Assembly: GCA_947488155.1 (NCBI GenBank)
Contig: CANKYK010000001.1
Span: 1,739,991 to 1,803,990, forward strand
Source: an uncultured Erythrobacter sp.
Lineage (GTDB): Bacteria; Pseudomonadota; Alphaproteobacteria; Sphingomonadales; Sphingomonadaceae
Direction of reading: 5' to 3'
DNA: 64,000 nt
A program made the position numbers and the translations under genes. The notes below the pieces were generated by a model. That model saw only the letters and a program-made list of their open reading frames with translations, did not search any database and was not told the origin of the DNA. Every line of letters begins with the position of its first letter. Position 1 is the first letter of the stretch. Of the stretch, positions 1 through 7,621 are shown in pieces.

Positions 1-218
1 GACTTTTGGAATTTCACACTTAAGAACAATTGTTTAATCTCACACAAGCTGCCGGATGTGTGACTTTTGGCGATTGCTCGTTCCAGACCCGGAAAATGGC
101 CGTAGGAATGGTGTTTTGGCAAGATCATCATGTCGGCTGAAATAGCAAAGCGCGTATACGTAGGAAAATCTTTCGATTGGTGTGCCGCGTCTCCGATAGC
201 CCTCGTACCAGCCTAGTT

Positions 219-1004
219 TTAGCCGCCAGATGATTGCGGCATGGGTACGCCGAATTTCCATTTGTCGCGGAATGCCTTGGTCTTAGTTGAGTGTCGCGCT
301 GTTTCGCGCTGATGCAGCCAAGTTCCGCCGACAATTGCTGCGCCGCCGATGGCCGACAAGGCGGTCACCGTACCGAGAGCAATTTCTGGGGTCTCAGGTA
401 TCATCAAAGCGCTGATGCAGTAGCAGATTACGAGCATTCCACAGACAGCAATGGGCACACCGATCCAGCTGCGCGAAAATGCGACCCGATGCTCGTCGAT
501 ATATTGCTTTGAAGGTGCTCGCCACAATTCTCGCCATAATTCAAAATCAGCCCAGGACAGATCCTTGCCCAGTTTTCTAAGCCTGTGTTGATGGAATAAG
601 GTGCCTATGACCAATAACAACAAAACCAGGCCAGTTGGAACAACTTTCATCGTTGCATAAGCTAAAGCGATCACATCATCTTCGACTTGTCTCGCAAAAT
701 GGGCTGAAAGGCTGATCAATTGCAGACCAGCAGCAAACAATGGCCAGATCCTTTTTGCATTGAGCGCGATAGCGCCGAATCCCACAAACAGGATCGAATC
801 GCCTAGCAATGCAACAGGATCCACTTCCCAGAATCGGGTTGCAACAGAGCCATAAGCGATGCTCTGGATGAGGATCATCCAAACCATGAAAAAGGCGCCG
901 GATTTCTCCGGCGCCCCGCCCCGCCAGAATGACAACGCGGCAGCCAAAGCTAGGATACTGAAAAACAGTACAACGGTCGGCTCGTTGAAATCTGGCAATG
1001 CCAA
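219..1004 (-). CDS. Multi-span membrane protein of unknown function
   Basis: A 261-residue protein with about five or six hydrophobic segments: near residues 10-25, 38-55, 65-80, 118-136, 180-200 and 208-228. A charged cytoplasmic-looking loop lies around residues 137-175 and the tail is short and basic. I recognise no catalytic motif or named family. It is the last gene of a three-gene minus-strand run. The stop of the preceding gene is three bases away, so the two are probably translated together. The first gene of the run is a membrane-anchored LuxR-type regulator, so a membrane-linked signalling or stress role is possible, but that is inference from neighbourhood only. Confidence 0.75.
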   Translation of the reverse strand: MALPDFNEPTVVLFFSILALAAALSFWRGGAPEKSGAFFMVWMILIQSIAYGSVATRFWEVDPVALLGDSILFVGFGAIALNAKRIWPLFAAGLQLISLSAHFARQVEDDVIALAYATMKVVPTGLVLLLLVIGTLFHQHRLRKLGKDLSWADFELWRELWRAPSKQYIDEHRVAFSRSWIGVPIAVCGMLVICYCISALMIPETPEIALGTVTALSAIGGAAIVGGTWLHQRETARHSTKTKAFRDKWKFGVPMPQSSGG

Positions 1005-1007
1005 GTT

Positions 1008-1346
1008 TTATCTCGCGATCTTCAATACTGGAGCAGGCTGTGTTTCGGAGGCCCTATCTGGGCAGATCCAATTGCCATCCGCTTGTTCTTGAATGAGCTT
1101 ATCCATCGCAGAGTGTGCCAAGGCAAGGCTCTTACGGGCTTCGGCGACACTGCGCATCGCATCGGTCAGGTGACTGATCGGACGTTGGCCGTCGATGACG
1201 TCAACATCCATCTCAATCCGAGCTTTGGTTGCGAGGCTGAGCAGTTCGCCGATTTGCCCCAAATTAGTATCTGTGTCAGCGGCCAGCAGGTGATTAAGCT
1301 CGCTGATTTGATTGGCAAGTTCGAAGTCTTGTGCCGTCATTTTCAT
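1008..1346 (-). CDS. Small helical protein of unknown function
   Basis: A 112-residue soluble, largely alpha-helical protein with no signal peptide or membrane segment. I chose the ATG at 1346 because a GGAGA lies 7-11 bases upstream of it; an upstream ATG at 1358 and a start at 1367 are in frame but have poorer ribosome sites. The sequence reads MKMTAQDFELANQ and continues with long amphipathic helices. No family was recognised. It lies between the membrane-anchored LuxR-type gene (46-base gap) and the membrane protein downstream (3-base gap), so it belongs to the same transcription unit. Confidence 0.65.
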   Translation of the reverse strand: MKMTAQDFELANQISELNHLLAADTDTNLGQIGELLSLATKARIEMDVDVIDGQRPISHLTDAMRSVAEARKSLALAHSAMDKLIQEQADGNWICPDRASETQPAPVLKIAR

Positions 1347-1392
1347 AAAATTCTCCATGCGCACCATCGTGCATTAAGGGTCGCAGGCATGG

Positions 1393-1914
1393 TTAGAGAA
1401 TATCGCCGACCGTCACGCTGATTGCGGTTACAACCAAGGCTGTAGCGGCGACGGTGAAAGCGATCGTGAAGATCACCAATAGCCGCCACCACGGGCCGTA
1501 TTTTCCATCCAATACCTCAAGGCGCGAAGGCGGAAAATCGAGCGACGAATAGTCATCAGTGGCCAAATTTGGCGGGCCTGGTCGATTTTCTTGAACCGCG
1601 TCTTGGCCACCCAATTGGTCAAATTCAGGCTCTGGATCGAGATGGGAAAAGCCATATGTGGTTTGACCGCATATTGCGCGCAGGCGAACATATTCGCGGA
1701 TGGTGGATGCGCGGTCAGTGGTCTCAAGCTTTGCCTTCACATATTGAAAGCGTTGCTCAATGGTGCTGGGCGAGAGACCGAGCTTTCGGGCGATTTCTTT
1801 GTTCGGCAAATGAGCCGCGGCATGCTCCATCACCTCCGTCTGACGGTCGGTCAAACTGGCGAGCAAGTCGGCTGCGTGTTGCCGCTGGATAGTCAGAGGA
1901 TCTGGATTCGTCAC
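1393..1914 (-). CDS. Membrane-anchored LuxR-type HTH regulator
   Basis: A 173-residue protein starting with GTG. Residues about 15-70 form a LuxR/GerE-type helix-turn-helix: SLTDRQTEVMEHAAAHLPNK is followed by EIARKLGLSPSTIEQRF, the usual recognition-helix arrangement. Unlike ordinary response regulators it has no receiver domain. The C-terminal 25 residues are a hydrophobic membrane segment (LLVIFTIAFTVAATALVVTAI). The DNA-binding head is therefore probably tethered to the inner membrane. It heads a three-gene run and lies about 200 bases downstream of the Fap-like operon on the same strand. Control of that operon is possible but not shown. The architecture is frequent in sphingomonads as far as I recall. 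Confidence 0.8.
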   Translation of the reverse strand: MTNPDPLTIQRQHAADLLASLTDRQTEVMEHAAAHLPNKEIARKLGLSPSTIEQRFQYVKAKLETTDRASTIREYVRLRAICGQTTYGFSHLDPEPEFDQLGGQDAVQENRPGPPNLATDDYSSLDFPPSRLEVLDGKYGPWWRLLVIFTIAFTVAATALVVTAISVTVGDIL

Positions 1915-2115
1915 GTATCATGGTTAACGGCATCGCCCGATTCGGGCAAAATCGTTTGGCTAAGATACGTTGGGAATTGATCGCTTCTGAATGTGTGGCA
2001 GTGGGAAAGGCGTGTCTTCAATCGGTCAGGCGAACCTCAACACACCGCCAAAACGGTCACTTTTACGTAAGATGATGCTAAGACATTGGCGTCCTCCGGC
2101 TCGCTTTAGATTGTT

Positions 2116-3492
2116 TCAGAAACGGTATGGCAGTCGCAGGCCAACCACCATATCAGGGCTGTCATCGGTGAGCCCAATTCCAACGGTCGAAACCAGTGAG
2201 AGCTGTTGTCCCAGCGAGAATGTGGCGCCCAAATTAACCAGCGCGACATTGGCCTGGCTACCGACGATGCGTTGCCACTCCTGCCCCTCCAGGCGGATAC
2301 GCGAGCGAGCAACCACGCGCTGCGAGTAAGACATGGAAATGCTCGATCGATCATTGAGCGCAAAGGCCAGGCCAGCGCCGAGTTGCACGGCGTCGCCAAC
2401 ATCGACCCGGCCCGGTTGTGGGCCGGGACTCTCGTCAATATCGCCAAAGTTACGCTCAAAATTGCGGAAGTAATTCACGCTGCCAAACACCACCAGGGGA
2501 TCAAGCGATTTGAGCACGGAGACGCCAAGCGATGCGCCGTAAACGCCGCTGCCCGTGGCGAGTTTTTCCGGTACCTGTAAATTGCCTTCACTGCCGACAA
2601 CTTCAACAAAATCAATACCGAACGGCTCTTGCCCGGTCGGCACTTTGACCCGGCCGCTGAGCACGACATTCGGGCGGCGCAGCGTTTCGGCGAGCAATTG
2701 ATAGCTCGCACCGACGCTCATATCGCCTAGCCCGCCATCGCTAACGCTGGCCTCAATTGGCGCATTCGCTGCGCCGCCAGCTCCGCCACTGCGGAAGGTC
2801 GATGTGCGGTAGAGGAACGGTGCGCTGGCATCGAGGAACAACTTGTCATTCACGCCGTAGCGCAACGTGGCCTCGCTGGTGAAGATGTCAGCGTCCACCT
2901 CGTCAATGCTGATCGTCCCGAGGAAGATTGCATCCAATGCCAGGAAGCCATCGAGGTTGATTCGGGCGTCGCTGAAGCGGGAATAGCCGACCGATAGATC
3001 AGCGCCCCAGCGGCTGGTCTGGAGGCCTTGTTGTTCCTGCACGATGTCTTCCACGGCTGCGGAGGCATCAGGTGCCTTTTGCACGCTCTCCTCCTCTGCC
3101 TGATCGCTCAGTCCGGGGGCTTGGGCGGCGTCCTCGGCCTGCTGGATTTGCATCAGCCGGGCCTCGCCTTCTCGGGTAAGCGTAGGGTACGCCCCGCGGA
3201 AGTTATCGAGTGAGGGATTGAGCGTCATTGGCCGGGTCTGCGCGGGCATAGCGCGGCCTCTGATGGTCAGCGCTTCGTCCGGCGAAATTGGTTCTGCCTC
3301 AATGTGTAGCAGCCGCTCTTCTAACGCTTGCAAACGTGCATTGGCGCGCGCCTCTCGCTCCTCCATCTCGGCAACTTGCGCGCGCAATTGCTCAACCTCG
3401 GTCTCAAGGTCCTGAGCAGATGCCGAAAAAGGCAGCGTGAGCGCGGCCGCGCTGCTCGCGATCAAGGCGGCTCGTGTAAATGTGCGGTCCAT
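2116..3492 (-). CDS. fapF: FapF-like outer-membrane amyloid secretion barrel
   Basis: A 458-residue secreted protein. Residues 1-26 are a signal peptide ending SASAQ. Residues about 28-66 form a clear coiled coil (LETEVEQLRAQVAEMEERE and on). Residues about 67-160 are a Gln/Ala/Glu-rich linker. Residues about 165-458 are alternating amphipathic beta strands ending in LRLPYRF, the terminal Phe expected of an outer-membrane barrel. Pseudomonas FapF has this plan: an N-terminal coiled coil that trimerises and gates a barrel through which amyloid subunits pass. It is the last gene of the operon, as fapF is in Pseudomonas. The alternative is a generic phenol-degradation MetA-type barrel. The coiled coil plus the amyloid-repeat and C39 neighbours favour FapF. 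Confidence 0.75.
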   Translation of the reverse strand: MDRTFTRAALIASSAAALTLPFSASAQDLETEVEQLRAQVAEMEEREARANARLQALEERLLHIEAEPISPDEALTIRGRAMPAQTRPMTLNPSLDNFRGAYPTLTREGEARLMQIQQAEDAAQAPGLSDQAEEESVQKAPDASAAVEDIVQEQQGLQTSRWGADLSVGYSRFSDARINLDGFLALDAIFLGTISIDEVDADIFTSEATLRYGVNDKLFLDASAPFLYRTSTFRSGGAGGAANAPIEASVSDGGLGDMSVGASYQLLAETLRRPNVVLSGRVKVPTGQEPFGIDFVEVVGSEGNLQVPEKLATGSGVYGASLGVSVLKSLDPLVVFGSVNYFRNFERNFGDIDESPGPQPGRVDVGDAVQLGAGLAFALNDRSSISMSYSQRVVARSRIRLEGQEWQRIVGSQANVALVNLGATFSLGQQLSLVSTVGIGLTDDSPDMVVGLRLPYRF

Positions 3493-3541
3493 GACTTTCG
3501 TCCTCTTACCTGACGACCCGTCTGGTTAAGCTCATCCGTGG

Positions 3542-4135
3542 TTACGGATTGAGCAGTGTCCAAAGCGTGGCCGGATCGGGCACGCCGGTCTCAAAAAGAT
3601 CACTCTGTTTCTGAAATGCGAGCAGCGCATCGCGCATTTGCGGCGAGTAGCTGCCGTTTTCCTCGCCCTCATACAGCCCGCGTGAGCGCAGGGCGGCCTG
3701 AGTGCGGCGCAGGATCGTCTTGTAAACAAAGGCGCGGTTCTCGCCTGAGCCCACCTCGACCATTGGCGAATAATCGGCGACGCGAACTGGGCGCAGGGCC
3801 GAGACCATTTTTTGCGCCACGCCGACGATCGTATCCTCAGGATTGTCTGTGCAGTGCTTTTCCAGGATCAGGTCAAACGCCGCCGCATTGTGCCACGGCG
3901 ATAGATCAAAGGTGTTCGGTTCATAGCGGTTGGCAGCGCTGAGATAGCCCTCAACAAACCCGATGAGACGCTGGAATTCCGCTGAGCCTTTGTCGCTGCG
4001 CGCATCGGTGAAAGCGGCGCAGGTCAGTCGGCCCGGCCCTTCGACGGCGAATTGCCCGCTGGCATTTTCTGCCTGGGCTGGGGCGGATGCCGCAAACACA
4101 GCCGCCGCCAGCGTGATGAGAGAGAGTTTTTTCAT
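3542..4135 (-). CDS. Secreted Cys-pair domain plus peptidoglycan-binding protein
   Basis: A 197-residue protein with a signal peptide (residues 1-22, ending PAQAE). Residues about 35-115 hold two cysteines in the contexts GRLTCAAF and LEKHCTDN. The pattern resembles the HdeA/Rap1a-like periplasmic helical fold, in which such a pair forms a disulfide. Residues about 145-195 resemble a PG_binding_1 domain (RTQAALRSRGLYEG, then DALLAFQKQSDL). I infer a periplasmic protein that holds or chaperones the secretion machinery at the cell wall. It lies between the FapE-position gene and the FapF-like barrel in the same operon. To my knowledge the Pseudomonas fap operon has no such gene, so this may be a lineage-specific addition. 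Confidence 0.6.
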   Translation of the reverse strand: MKKLSLITLAAAVFAASAPAQAENASGQFAVEGPGRLTCAAFTDARSDKGSAEFQRLIGFVEGYLSAANRYEPNTFDLSPWHNAAAFDLILEKHCTDNPEDTIVGVAQKMVSALRPVRVADYSPMVEVGSGENRAFVYKTILRRTQAALRSRGLYEGEENGSYSPQMRDALLAFQKQSDLFETGVPDPATLWTLLNP

Positions 4136-4162
4136 GGCCTTACCACCTTTGAGAATTGCTGC

Positions 4163-5014
4163 TTAGAAACCGTGGCCGCGCATCACGGACAGGGCCTCTG
4201 TCGCCCGCACGGCGTTGAAATCGGTCGATCCAATGTCCGTCCCGATGATGATCGCGGCGGTATTGCCGACCAGATTGCCATCGCTGTTGATCGTGGTCTG
4301 CTGCAGCATCCGGCCGAGATCACCGCCGACGCTTTGCAGCGCGCTGTCACTGCCACCATTGTTGGACAATGCGAGCGCCAGCTCGTTGGTGCCGACGCGG
4401 AATTCCAGAGCATCGCCATCGGCGAACGAAGTACCGGTTGTCTCGGTAATTGGGGTGAGACCATCGGTGTTCATCGCTGCGATGTCTGAAGACGGGACCA
4501 GAGCGATCTGCATGCCATTGATCGCCGAGTTGTCTGCTCCTGCGATGATATTCGCTTGCGCTGCGCCCTGTGTGCTGCCGAGCTCACCCACGGGCAGCAC
4601 CTCTTGCGCTGTGATGACGGGGGTGTAGCCGGAATGGCTGTCTGTCACGTCCATTGCCGGGTCGCCCTCGCGGGTCCAACCCACCAGCAATTGCGGAGCC
4701 GGATCGCCGCCGCTGCCGCTGTCCAGAAAGCTGACATTGAACATCAGCCGCGCGGTCGTGGTGATCCCGCTTTCATCCTGCCAACTGGTGACCATGGAAA
4801 TGCCAAAGAACGATACCTCGCCTGGCCGGATGAACTTGCCGCGCACCTCGCCCAGTTCCTCGTCATCCACCGGCGCGCCAAGATCGCTCAGCGCAGCGAA
4901 ATGGTCTTTCGCAGCCGCTGGTGCAGAGCCCGCTGCGTAAACCAGTGAAATGGAGAGTGCCGCTGCTGTGACACTCGATTTTAGAGCCGTTTGTCTGGCT
5001 GTTGGCGTGCGCAT
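4163..5014 (-). CDS. FapE-position secreted protein with RG leader-like motif
   Basis: A 283-residue protein. I chose the ATG at 5014 because an AAAGGAGG precedes it at ideal spacing; an upstream in-frame start at 5047 overlaps the previous gene. The N-terminus is a signal peptide ending around PAAAKDH. Residues about 50-59 read DDEELGEVRG, which resembles the LSxxELxxIxGG leaders cut by C39 peptidases, except that RG replaces GG. A C39-like gene lies immediately upstream. The rest is rich in Gly, Ser, Thr, Asn and Asp with predicted beta strands and no cysteine. By operon position it matches FapE, a minor extracellular fibril component in Pseudomonas. Sequence identity to FapE cannot be judged by eye. 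Confidence 0.55.
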   Translation of the reverse strand: MRTPTARQTALKSSVTAAALSISLVYAAGSAPAAAKDHFAALSDLGAPVDDEELGEVRGKFIRPGEVSFFGISMVTSWQDESGITTTARLMFNVSFLDSGSGGDPAPQLLVGWTREGDPAMDVTDSHSGYTPVITAQEVLPVGELGSTQGAAQANIIAGADNSAINGMQIALVPSSDIAAMNTDGLTPITETTGTSFADGDALEFRVGTNELALALSNNGGSDSALQSVGGDLGRMLQQTTINSDGNLVGNTAAIIIGTDIGSTDFNAVRATEALSVMRGHGF

Positions 5015-5043
5015 GGCATCCTCCTTTGGGGGCGCTAGGGTGG

Positions 5044-5775
5044 TCAAAAATCATATCCGGGTGAAAAGCCGTATTCGGCGGCTTCGGTGGCGGGCAGGCT
5101 GGCGGTAGTCATCAGCAGGCGCCGCGCAGAAAGCGGTGAGGGCGGATCGACCAGAACACTGTCCGGGTCATAGCCTTCGCCCACGACGACAAACGCAATG
5201 CCGTTCCACGCGCTTTCAAATTTGTCGCGGGTCATTGTGCGATTGCCGAGGGCCGGGTCACCGATCGCGATCCTGTCTCCGAAGACTTTGCGAGCGATGA
5301 CGAAATGTTTGTAGCCGCGCACATCGATCAAGACGATGGCGGGGAATTCCAGGCTAGCGAGCTGATCGTAATCAATCCGGTAGCCTTCTGCGCTCATCCC
5401 GAGAGAGGTCGCATAGGTCTTCATGTCGAGCAGCGAGAAACCCTTTTGCCGGACAAGGTCAGGATCTGCGATCTTGAGCATATTGACCAGCACCTGCCGC
5501 TCGGTCGTGGTGTGCCCATAGGCATAGTTGAATATCGTTGCGAGCACCGCTGCGCCGCAGCTAAAGTCGGCCTCTTGCCGCACGAGATGGTCGAATTTCT
5601 GGGCTTTCCAGCTGCGCGGCTGCGCGCTGATCACGGGGGAGCCTGGGGAGATCTGGCCGAGCCAGACCGGTGTCTTTCCAGCCGGAGCGGTGCTGCAGGC
5701 GGAAACCATCGCCGCGCACACGCCTACCAATGCGAGTCCACGCATTTTTGACCGAAAGAGTGAATTCTGAGACAT
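5044..5775 (-). CDS. fapD: C39 peptidase-like lipoprotein, FapD-like
   Basis: A 243-residue protein. A lipobox (MVSAC, Cys27) follows a hydrophobic segment, so it is probably a lipoprotein anchored in the periplasm. Residues about 62-200 are a C39-type cysteine peptidase fold. Gln67 and Cys73 lie in QEADFSCGAA, His157 in YKHFVIA and Asp173 in IGDPALG, so the full oxyanion/Cys/His/Asp set is present. There are no ABC-transporter domains, unlike bacteriocin exporters. Stand-alone C39-like domains are the hallmark of FapD, which is needed for Fap subunit secretion. It follows the FapC-like gene after a 158-base gap containing hairpins, and its stop lies near the start of the FapE-position gene. 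Confidence 0.75.
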   Translation of the reverse strand: MSQNSLFRSKMRGLALVGVCAAMVSACSTAPAGKTPVWLGQISPGSPVISAQPRSWKAQKFDHLVRQEADFSCGAAVLATIFNYAYGHTTTERQVLVNMLKIADPDLVRQKGFSLLDMKTYATSLGMSAEGYRIDYDQLASLEFPAIVLIDVRGYKHFVIARKVFGDRIAIGDPALGNRTMTRDKFESAWNGIAFVVVGEGYDPDSVLVDPPSPLSARRLLMTTASLPATEAAEYGFSPGYDF

Positions 5776-5846
5776 TGTAAACCTGCTCCATGCTTCGGGC
5801 AGAGGGCTTCCCTAACTCGTGCGAGCTGGGCTTTTGCGAGCGGGGG

Positions 5847-5915
5847 ACCTTCCCCAAGCCGTTTGCGCGGCTGGGGAAGGTGGGGGAGGGGAGAAGGTAA
5901 GGTCTCCTCTCCCCC
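5847..5915. repeat. Pair of strong hairpins between fapC-like and fapD-like genes
   Basis: Two adjacent imperfect inverted repeats. The first pairs ACCTTCCCCAAGCCG (5847-5861) with CGGCTGGGGAAGGT (ending 5881). The second pairs GGGGGAGGGGAGA (from about 5882) with TCTCCTCTCCCCC (ending 5915). Neither is followed by a T-run on the operon strand, so they are not classic terminators. They could be a REP-like intergenic element or an mRNA-stabilising or attenuating structure that makes more subunit than machinery. Confidence 0.6.
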
Positions 5916-5933
5916 GCCCGCGCGGGCAATCGA

Positions 5934-6971
5934 TCAGCTACCGTCGCCAGGAGCGCCGCCGCCGCCGGCGTCACCGCCGCCTTGCGACGCTGCGATAGTC
6001 AGCGAGTTGGTCTGCTGGTTGCCGACACCAGCGGCGAAGTTCACGCCGATGTTGCCTGAGGCACCGCTGACATCGAGACCAGAGATCGAGTTGATGCTGT
6101 CTTGCTGCTCAACCCGGCTCAAAAGAGCGGTTTGAACCAGACCAGCATTGGCCTCTGCCAGATCGGCATCGTTTGCGGTGGCCAGCGTCATCAGGTTGGA
6201 TTGCTGATTGAGGCTGCCTGTCGCCACGTTGACGCCGATATTGCCTGAACCCGTGATCGTCGCACCAAGAATGGTGTTGCGATCGCGGAAGTTGTTGCGG
6301 CCGCCGCCAGCTTCGGGATCATCCTCGTCGAGGAAGTCTTCAGCAGCGAATTGTGCCACACCGATCAGTGATTGCAGTCCGGTGGTGGACGCTTCTGCCC
6401 AACCGCCTGATGCTTCAGGATCACTGTTTGCCGACACAGAAATCGACGCGCTGTTCATTTGCTGGTTGAAATAACCAGCTGCCAGGTTGACCCCGATGTT
6501 ACCCGAGGAATCGACATTGAACGCGTCAACCGTGTTGATAATCGGCGCGAAGAATCCAGCGCGAATTTGCGGCTGCAATTCACCATCGAAGAAGCCGCCT
6601 GGCAGATCGCCTGGCTCGCTATAGCCCTGGCCGAAAACCGGATCGACAAATCCGTTTTCACCGTTGAGCTCATTTTCCTCGCGGTAGTTTACCACTACGC
6701 CAGTGAGGAATTGCTTCGCATCAGTGACCGCAACAGCTGAGCTGTCGACTTCGATTTCCCCCCGGAGACGAACGGCACCGCGAAGGGCGACGTCTTTCTC
6801 ATAGGTGACATCGGTGGTCACACTGGTGTCGATGTTGTTCGCATAGCGCAGATCAACTTCAAGGCTGGATTCGCCGTCTTGGCCTCCAACTTCGCCGCCG
6901 TCTTGTGCCATGGCGGGGGCAGTTACGGCCAAAGCCGAAACCGCCACCGTAGCTAGCATTACCTTTTTCAT
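5934..6971 (-). CDS. fapC: FapC-like amyloid subunit with three repeats
   Basis: A 345-residue secreted protein. I chose the ATG at 6971 because GGAGTAAGGACT precedes it and the product starts with a clean signal peptide (MKKVMLATVAVSALAV, ending MAQ). The mature part is acidic and has no cysteine. Three repeats lie near residues 156-180, 243-268 and 305-329: SSGNIGVNLAAGYFNQQMN, GSGNIGVNVATGSLNQQSN and ASGNIGVNFAAGVGNQQTN. Spacers of roughly 60-85 residues separate them. This GNxGVNxAAGxxNQQxN pattern and spacing match what I recall of FapB/FapC of Pseudomonas. Being the larger subunit directly before fapD, it is the likely main fibril protein. It lacks the C-terminal CxC reported for Pseudomonas FapC. 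Confidence 0.8.
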   Translation of the reverse strand: MKKVMLATVAVSALAVTAPAMAQDGGEVGGQDGESSLEVDLRYANNIDTSVTTDVTYEKDVALRGAVRLRGEIEVDSSAVAVTDAKQFLTGVVVNYREENELNGENGFVDPVFGQGYSEPGDLPGGFFDGELQPQIRAGFFAPIINTVDAFNVDSSGNIGVNLAAGYFNQQMNSASISVSANSDPEASGGWAEASTTGLQSLIGVAQFAAEDFLDEDDPEAGGGRNNFRDRNTILGATITGSGNIGVNVATGSLNQQSNLMTLATANDADLAEANAGLVQTALLSRVEQQDSINSISGLDVSGASGNIGVNFAAGVGNQQTNSLTIAASQGGGDAGGGGAPGDGS

Positions 6972-6994
6972 AGTCCTTACTCCATTGCTTCGGT

Positions 6995-7621
6995 TCAAGG
7001 TTTGCCCCCGGCCGAGATGTTCAGCGCGAAGGTGTTGGCAGAGGAATTCCTCTCGCCTCCGACGACATTCACCTGCACAAGCCCGCTGTTCCCAGCGAAT
7101 GCAGCGTCATCGATGTCGATGCGATCATTGCTGGTCGTGAGAGCTTGGGCTGGTGAACCCGTCGGATCTGTGGGAGCGCTCGACTGGGCGAGCATCTGGT
7201 CAGAGACCACTCCGTTGTTTCCTAGAGCCAGTGCAGCCAAATTGGCTGACTGGTTGTGTGTGCCGGCGGTGAGATTGAGGCTCACCATGCCGGTGTTGTT
7301 TGACAGCGCGCCTGCGCCGATTGTGATGGATGTTGCGCGGTCAGCGCCGCTGGGCACGTCCATCATTTGCTCGGCGCTGTGGCCAGTGATCGCGATATCG
7401 CCCATCGCCACCACGGCGCTGCCCAATTGCTGGTTCCCATCACCAGCGGCAATATTCACAGCCACGCGTCCGCCATTGTCGCTGAGCGTGTCCGCTGCGA
7501 CTTCGATGCTGTCTTGCTCTGCCTCGGCTTGTCCCGCCTCGGCTGGCTGCGCCGCAAGCGGCGATGCCAAGATCGGCAGCAGCAACGCAGCGCTGCCAAG
7601 AAGGGTTCGCGCGCTTTTCAT
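6995..7621 (-). CDS. fapB: FapB-like amyloid subunit with three repeats
   Basis: A 208-residue secreted protein with a signal peptide (residues 1-24, ending PLAAQ). Three degenerate amyloid-type repeats lie near residues 50-74 (GGRVAVNIAAGDGNQQ), 110-134 (TGMVSLNLTAGTHNQSAN) and 180-204 (SGLVQVNVVGGERNSSAN). The mature part has no cysteine. Its start overlaps the stop of the preceding gene by four bases (ATGA), so translation is coupled. By position and smaller size it corresponds to FapB, which nucleates fibres in Pseudomonas. The repeats are less regular than in the following gene, as expected of a minor or nucleating subunit. The nucleator role is inferred. Confidence 0.75.
   Translation of the reverse strand: MKSARTLLGSAALLLPILASPLAAQPAEAGQAEAEQDSIEVAADTLSDNGGRVAVNIAAGDGNQQLGSAVVAMGDIAITGHSAEQMMDVPSGADRATSITIGAGALSNNTGMVSLNLTAGTHNQSANLAALALGNNGVVSDQMLAQSSAPTDPTGSPAQALTTSNDRIDIDDAAFAGNSGLVQVNVVGGERNSSANTFALNISAGGKP

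Noticed and set aside
40..334. Two overlapping minus-strand open frames at the left edge.
   Set aside because: They overlap the membrane-protein gene at 219-1004, have no ribosome site and no recognisable domain. The protein at 219-1004 has clear membrane spans, so these are shadows.
5934..7621. The repeat proteins as curli (CsgA/CsgB) homologues.
   Set aside because: Curli repeats follow SxxxxxQxGxxNxAxxxQ and are contiguous. These repeats have GVNxAAGxxNQQ cores with long spacers, and the C39 peptidase and coiled-coil barrel fit Fap rather than Csg.
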